A stretch of 11,665 nucleotides of DNA from Actinomycetes bacterium (GTDB lineage: Bacteria > Actinomycetota > Acidimicrobiia > Acidimicrobiales > Microtrichaceae). The notes under the pieces were generated by a model that was given only the letters and a program-made list of their open reading frames with translations, searched no databases and was not told the DNA's origin. Location: NCBI GenBank assembly GCA_023423475.1, contig JAFAFN010000485.1, positions 1 through 11,665 of the forward strand, in the 5' to 3' direction. Position numbers and translations under genes: made by a program. Of the stretch, positions 8,890-11,665 are shown piece after piece (the stretch's first letter is position 1; every line of letters begins with the position of its first letter).

Positions 8890-9859
8890 AGGGCGTGAGG
8901 CAGGCCTTGCCGGTCACACGTCGCTCGAGCAGGTCGCGCAGTGCCACGCCTGCATCGGCGAGCGGATACGTCGTGGGCTCGGCCGGGGAGAGGGTTCCGT
9001 CCTCGACCCGGGCGAGCACCTCGGACATGACCGATGCGTTGCCGTCCGCGTCCGACATCGCCCACGCGCCCCAGTCCACCCCGAGCACCGTGCGGTTCCG
9101 CAGCAGCACCTGGTTCGCGGGGAGGTGGGGGATGGTGCCCGACGCGAACCCGATGACGAGCAGTCGTCCGAAGTTGCGCAGCGATCGCAGCGCCGGCTCG
9201 GTGAGCTCACCGCCCACCGGATCGACCGCGATGTCGACGCCGCCGTCGGTCAGCTCCCGGGCCCGGTCCTTGATGCTCTCCTGGGAGTAGTCGATGACGC
9301 CGTGTGCACCGCGCTCGATGCAGAGCCGGAGCTTCTCGTCGTTGGAGGCAGCGGCGATGGTCTGCGCACCGAGGCAGCGAGCGACGTCGAGCATCGCCAG
9401 TCCCACCCCTCCGGCGGCGCCGAGCACCAGCACCCATTCCTCGGGGCGGACCACGGTGCGACGGGTGAGCGAGAACCACGCCGTCGCGTAGCTCTGGGTC
9501 ATGGTTGCGGCCTGCCCGTAGCTCAGTCGGTCGGGGATCGGTGTGAGCTGCTCGGGCGCGAGCACGATCTCGTCCGCGAAACCGCCGAGTCCGACACTGG
9601 CCATCACCCGCTCGCCGACGGCGATGCCCCGGACGTCGGCGCCGACCTCGGTCACCTCGCCGGCGATCTCGGAGCCGGGCACGAAGGGCAGCGCCGGGCG
9701 GATCTGGTACTTGCCCTGGACGAACAGTGCGTCGACGTAGTTCAGGCCGCTGGCCCAGACGTGCACACGGACCTGGCCGGGTCCGCAGGGTCGGGTCGCG
9801 AGCTGCTCGACCTGGAGCTGCTCGGGCTCGGCGAAGGAGTGGCACAGGACGGCTCGCAT
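8888..9859 (-). CDS. NADPH:quinone oxidoreductase-type, zinc-free MDR protein
   Basis: A 323-residue MDR-superfamily protein of the quinone oxidoreductase (QOR) group, probably cytoplasmic and NADPH-using. It shows [15 protein letters not shown] (37-51), [11 protein letters not shown] (59-69), the QOR-type nucleotide motif GAAGGVG (147-153), and AASNDEKL (170-177), whose Lys fits NADPH binding. It lacks both the catalytic zinc cysteine set and the four-cysteine structural zinc loop of the dehydrogenase at 5494, so it is not a zinc alcohol dehydrogenase. Substrates could be quinones, enones or acyl-CoA-like compounds; nothing in the sequence decides. The ATG at 9859-9857 is the only start giving the family N-terminus (MRAVLCHSF); no SD precedes it. 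TACCTT 8 bases upstream suggests a leaderless message. It is divergent from the malyl-CoA lyase gene. Confidence 0.9.
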   Translation of the reverse strand: MRAVLCHSFAEPEQLQVEQLATRPCGPGQVRVHVWASGLNYVDALFVQGKYQIRPALPFVPGSEIAGEVTEVGADVRGIAVGERVMASVGLGGFADEIVLAPEQLTPIPDRLSYGQAATMTQSYATAWFSLTRRTVVRPEEWVLVLGAAGGVGLAMLDVARCLGAQTIAAASNDEKLRLCIERGAHGVIDYSQESIKDRARELTDGGVDIAVDPVGGELTEPALRSLRNFGRLLVIGFASGTIPHLPANQVLLRNRTVLGVDWGAWAMSDADGNASVMSEVLARVEDGTLSPAEPTTYPLADAGVALRDLLERRVTGKACLTP

Positions 9860-9867
9860 GGCGGGAC

Positions 9868-9873
9868 AAGGTA
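9868..9873 (-). promoter_or_regulatory. Possible -10 box for a leaderless quinone-oxidoreductase transcript
   Basis: On the minus strand TACCTT (9873-9868) has the TAnnnT form and ends 8 bases before the ATG. Transcription would then begin at or next to the start codon, which would explain the missing SD. I see no convincing -35 box. Confidence 0.3.
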
Positions 9874-9879
9874 GACGGA

Positions 9880-9909
9880 TTGGCCGCGTCGTGAGTCGCT
9901 CCGTAACGT
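9880..9909 (+). promoter_or_regulatory. Possible promoter for the malyl-CoA lyase operon
   Basis: TTGGCC (9880-9885) and TAACGT (9904-9909) are 18 bases apart; TAACGT fits TAnnnT. Transcription would start near 9916, about 47 bases before the ATG at 9963. The prediction is based on weak consensus. Confidence 0.35.
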
Positions 9910-9910
9910 C

Positions 9911-9944
9911 GGGACGTCCCGCGCGCCGTGACGTCGTGCGCGCC
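9911..9944 (+). repeat. Palindrome and repeated GACGTC/GCGCGCC motifs in the divergent promoter region
   Basis: GGGACGTCCC (9911-9920) is a perfect 10-base palindrome at the expected transcription start of the lyase gene. GACGTC occurs in it (9913-9918) and again at 9930-9935, and GCGCGCC occurs at 9921-9927 and 9938-9944, so a 17-base spaced double unit is present. This could be an operator for a dimeric regulator that senses pathway state; none is encoded in the window. Confidence 0.4.
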
Positions 9945-9962
9945 GCCTCCAGAGGAGAACCG

Positions 9963-11024
9963 ATGCGCAGCCCGAAGGACTTCTTCAAGCCACTCGCCGC
10001 GGGTGCCCCCGAGCCGGTTCGTGAGATCCCGTTCCGTCCGTCGCGGATGATCCACTTCTTCCCGCCGCACCTGGACAAGGTCACCGCGAAGCTGCCCGAG
10101 ATCGCCCCGACCGTCGACATCGTGCTCGGCAACCTCGAGGACGCCATCCCGATGGAGTCCAAGGAAGCCGCCCGGCAGGGCCTGGTGAAGGTCGCCAAGG
10201 AGGTCGACTTCGGCGACACCCAGCTGTGGACCCGCGTGAACAGCCTGGACTCGCCGTGGGTGCTCGACGACCTCGAGACGCTCGTCGGCGAGGTCGGCGA
10301 CAAGCTCGACGTCATCATGGTCCCGAAGGTCGAGGGACCCGAGGACATCCACTACGTCGACCGTCTGCTGGCCCAGCTCGAGGCCAAGGCCGGGCTGAAG
10401 AAGCCGCTGCTGGTCCACGCGATCCTCGAGACGGCCCGCGGCGTGGCGAACGTCGAGGAGATCTGCCTGGCCTCGCCCCGCATGCAGGGACTCTCGCTCG
10501 GTCCCGCCGACCTGGCGGCGAACCGTCGCATGAAGACCACCCGCGTGGGTGGCGGTCACCCGGGCTACCTGGTCCGCCAGGATCCGCCGGCTGGCGACGA
10601 CGGCCCCGCCTACGACGCGCCGCGTGACAGCTACCAGCAGGACCTGTGGCACTACACCGTGGCCCGCATGGTCGACGCCTGTGCGATGGCCGGGATCCTC
10701 CCGTTCTACGGCCCCTTCGGCGACATCAAGGACACCGTCGCCTGCGAGGACCAGTTCCGCAACGCCTACCTCCTCGGCTGCGTCGGGGCCTGGTCGCTGC
10801 ACCCCGTGCAGATCGCGATCGCCAAGAAGGTGTTCTCGCCCGAGCCGTCAGAGGTCGACCACGCACGAGAGGTCATCGAGGCGATGGGCGACGGCACGGG
10901 CGCCATCATGTTGAACGGCAAGATGGAGGACGACGCGTCGGTCAAGCAGTGCCACGTGGTCGTCGAGCTGGCTCGTCAGCTCGCGGAGCGCGACCCGGAG
11001 CTCGCCGCCTCCTACGGCTTCTGA
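9963..11024 (+). CDS. mcl: Malyl-CoA/beta-methylmalyl-CoA/citramalyl-CoA lyase-like protein (HpcH/CitE superfamily)
   Basis: A 353-residue CoA-ester lyase. From memory, the sequence is strikingly like the Chloroflexus aurantiacus trifunctional lyase (348 residues): shared blocks include PVRPSR-like [13 protein letters not shown] (24-36), [16 protein letters not shown] (56-71), [11 protein letters not shown] (116-126), [11 protein letters not shown] (178-188) followed by [41 protein letters not shown], and a C-terminal [12 protein letters not shown]. Expected catalytic and Mg2+ residues are Glu59/Asp60, Arg91 (TRVNS), Glu156 (LETARG) and Asp183. It should reversibly cleave malyl-CoA to acetyl-CoA and glyoxylate, and beta-methylmalyl-CoA to propionyl-CoA and glyoxylate. 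The ATG at 9963 follows AGAGGAGA (9951-9958). It is the first of two HpcH/CitE-family genes, which suggests a C2/C3 CoA assimilation pathway. Confidence 0.9.
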   Translation: MRSPKDFFKPLAAGAPEPVREIPFRPSRMIHFFPPHLDKVTAKLPEIAPTVDIVLGNLEDAIPMESKEAARQGLVKVAKEVDFGDTQLWTRVNSLDSPWVLDDLETLVGEVGDKLDVIMVPKVEGPEDIHYVDRLLAQLEAKAGLKKPLLVHAILETARGVANVEEICLASPRMQGLSLGPADLAANRRMKTTRVGGGHPGYLVRQDPPAGDDGPAYDAPRDSYQQDLWHYTVARMVDACAMAGILPFYGPFGDIKDTVACEDQFRNAYLLGCVGAWSLHPVQIAIAKKVFSPEPSEVDHAREVIEAMGDGTGAIMLNGKMEDDASVKQCHVVVELARQLAERDPELAASYGF

Positions 11025-11042
11025 GCCCAGCGGCACCGACAC

Positions 11043-11060
11043 CGAACGACACGAACGACA
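11043..11060 (+). repeat. Tandem 9-base repeat just ahead of the second lyase gene
   Basis: CGAACGACA occurs twice in perfect tandem (11043-11051 and 11052-11060) and runs directly into the AGGA SD (11060-11063). The leader is unusually A-rich for this genome and looks unstructured, which could help ribosome loading. Confidence 0.6.
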
Positions 11061-11070
11061 GGACCGAGAC

Positions 11071-11665
11071 ATGACCGACTTCCGTCCCCGCCGCAGCGCG
11101 CTCTACATGCCGGGCGCCAACGACAAGGCCCTCGAGAAGGCCAAGGGGCTCCCGACCGACGCGATCATCTTCGACACCGAGGACTCGGTCGCGCCGGACA
11201 TGAAGGCGGTCGCCCGCGAGAAGGTCGCCGCCGCCGTCACCAGCGGTGAGTACGGCCGACGTGAGCTCACCATCCGCGTGAACTCGATCGAGACCGAGTG
11301 GCACGAGGACGATGTGCGTTCCGCGGCGGCTGCGGGGCCGGCCGGCATCGTCGTGCCGAAGATCAACTCGGCCGCGGACGTCGCCTCGGTGGAGCGCCTG
11401 CTGGAGTCCGCTGGTGCGCCGGAGCACACCACGATCTGGGCGATGCTCGAGACGCCCGCGGCGATCGAGAACGCCGTCGAGATCGCCACGGCATCCGAGC
11501 GCCTGACGGTGCTCATCATGGGGACGAACGACCTCGCCAAGGAGCTGAGGGCCGCGCTGGTCCCCGGTCGGGCGCCGCTGCTGTGGGGACTCGGCCGCTG
11601 CGTGAACGCGGCGCGCTTCGCCGGCAAGGTCATCCTCGACGGTGTCTACAACGGCGTGCGCGACC
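11071..11665 (+). CDS. CitE/Mcl2-type CoA-ester lyase or malyl-CoA thioesterase (C-terminus cut by window edge)
   Basis: The first 198 codons are present with no stop before the window end. It is an HpcH/HpaI aldolase/CitE superfamily protein: RSALYMPGAN (8-17), GLPTDAIIFDTEDSVAPDMK (26-45) with metal or acid residues Glu37 and Asp38, Arg69 in TIRVNS, IVVPKINS (93-100), Glu127 in AMLETPAAIE, and Asp154 in MGTNDLAKEL. It differs clearly from the preceding lyase, being the shorter CitE-like type (family length about 280-300). From memory it recalls Rhodobacter Mcl2, a (3S)-malyl-CoA thioesterase that works beside the Mcl1 lyase; (S)-citramalyl-CoA lyase is an alternative. The ATG at 11071 has AGGA at 11060-11063 with 7-base spacing. 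It lies 46 bases after the first lyase, so one operon is likely. Confidence 0.88.
   Translation, partial: MTDFRPRRSALYMPGANDKALEKAKGLPTDAIIFDTEDSVAPDMKAVAREKVAAAVTSGEYGRRELTIRVNSIETEWHEDDVRSAAAAGPAGIVVPKINSAADVASVERLLESAGAPEHTTIWAMLETPAAIENAVEIATASERLTVLIMGTNDLAKELRAALVPGRAPLLWGLGRCVNAARFAGKVILDGVYNGVRD

Noticed and set aside
9207..10802. A 531-codon minus-strand frame crossing the divergent promoter region
   Set aside because: It covers parts of two well-supported genes in the wrong frame or strand and contains no domain.

Overview
The window is very G+C-rich, with strong G/C bias at third codon positions, few SD-less starts and one actinobacterial-type small gene (MT0933/Rv0909-like antitoxin family). 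This points to a high-GC actinobacterium. The paired Tat-exported DUF1501/DUF1800 genes and a Chloroflexus-like malyl-CoA lyase would suit a lineage such as Acidimicrobiia, but that placement is inference. Nine complete genes and two edge-truncated ones fill almost the whole window.

Left part (1-2264, minus strand): a two-gene operon for exported proteins. A DUF1800 protein is followed, with a 4-base ATGA overlap, by a DUF1501 protein with a clear twin-arginine signal; the latter runs off the left edge. Centre-left (2265-5404, plus strand): the only long gene-free stretch (about 330 bases) holds what I read as a yybP-ykoY-type manganese riboswitch. It lies directly upstream of a P2-type cation ATPase whose membrane residues resemble the single-site Ca2+/Mn2+ pumps (PMR1/SPCA type). 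The last strand of the aptamer's closing helix is also complementary to the ATPase Shine-Dalgarno sequence, which suggests a translational ON switch for Mn2+ export.

Centre (5405-6940): a zinc-dependent alcohol dehydrogenase preceded by a strong hairpin, a 58-residue MT0933-type antitoxin-like protein with a perfect AGGAGG site, and a terminator hairpin shared with the convergent gene. Centre-right (6938-8890): a thiol peroxidase of the glutathione peroxidase family (minus), divergent from a translationally coupled pair of a DsbB/BdbC-type membrane oxidoreductase and a membrane-anchored TlpA/DsbA-like thioredoxin with a CPHC active site. Together these make a thiol-redox neighbourhood.

Right part (8888-11665): a zinc-free quinone-oxidoreductase-type MDR protein (minus) diverges from two consecutive HpcH/CitE-superfamily genes. 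The first closely resembles, from memory, the Chloroflexus malyl-CoA/beta-methylmalyl-CoA/citramalyl-CoA lyase. The second (cut by the right edge) resembles CitE/Mcl2-type enzymes. The pair could interconvert glyoxylate, acetyl-/propionyl-CoA and malate, as in the ethylmalonyl-CoA pathway or the 3-hydroxypropionate bicycle.
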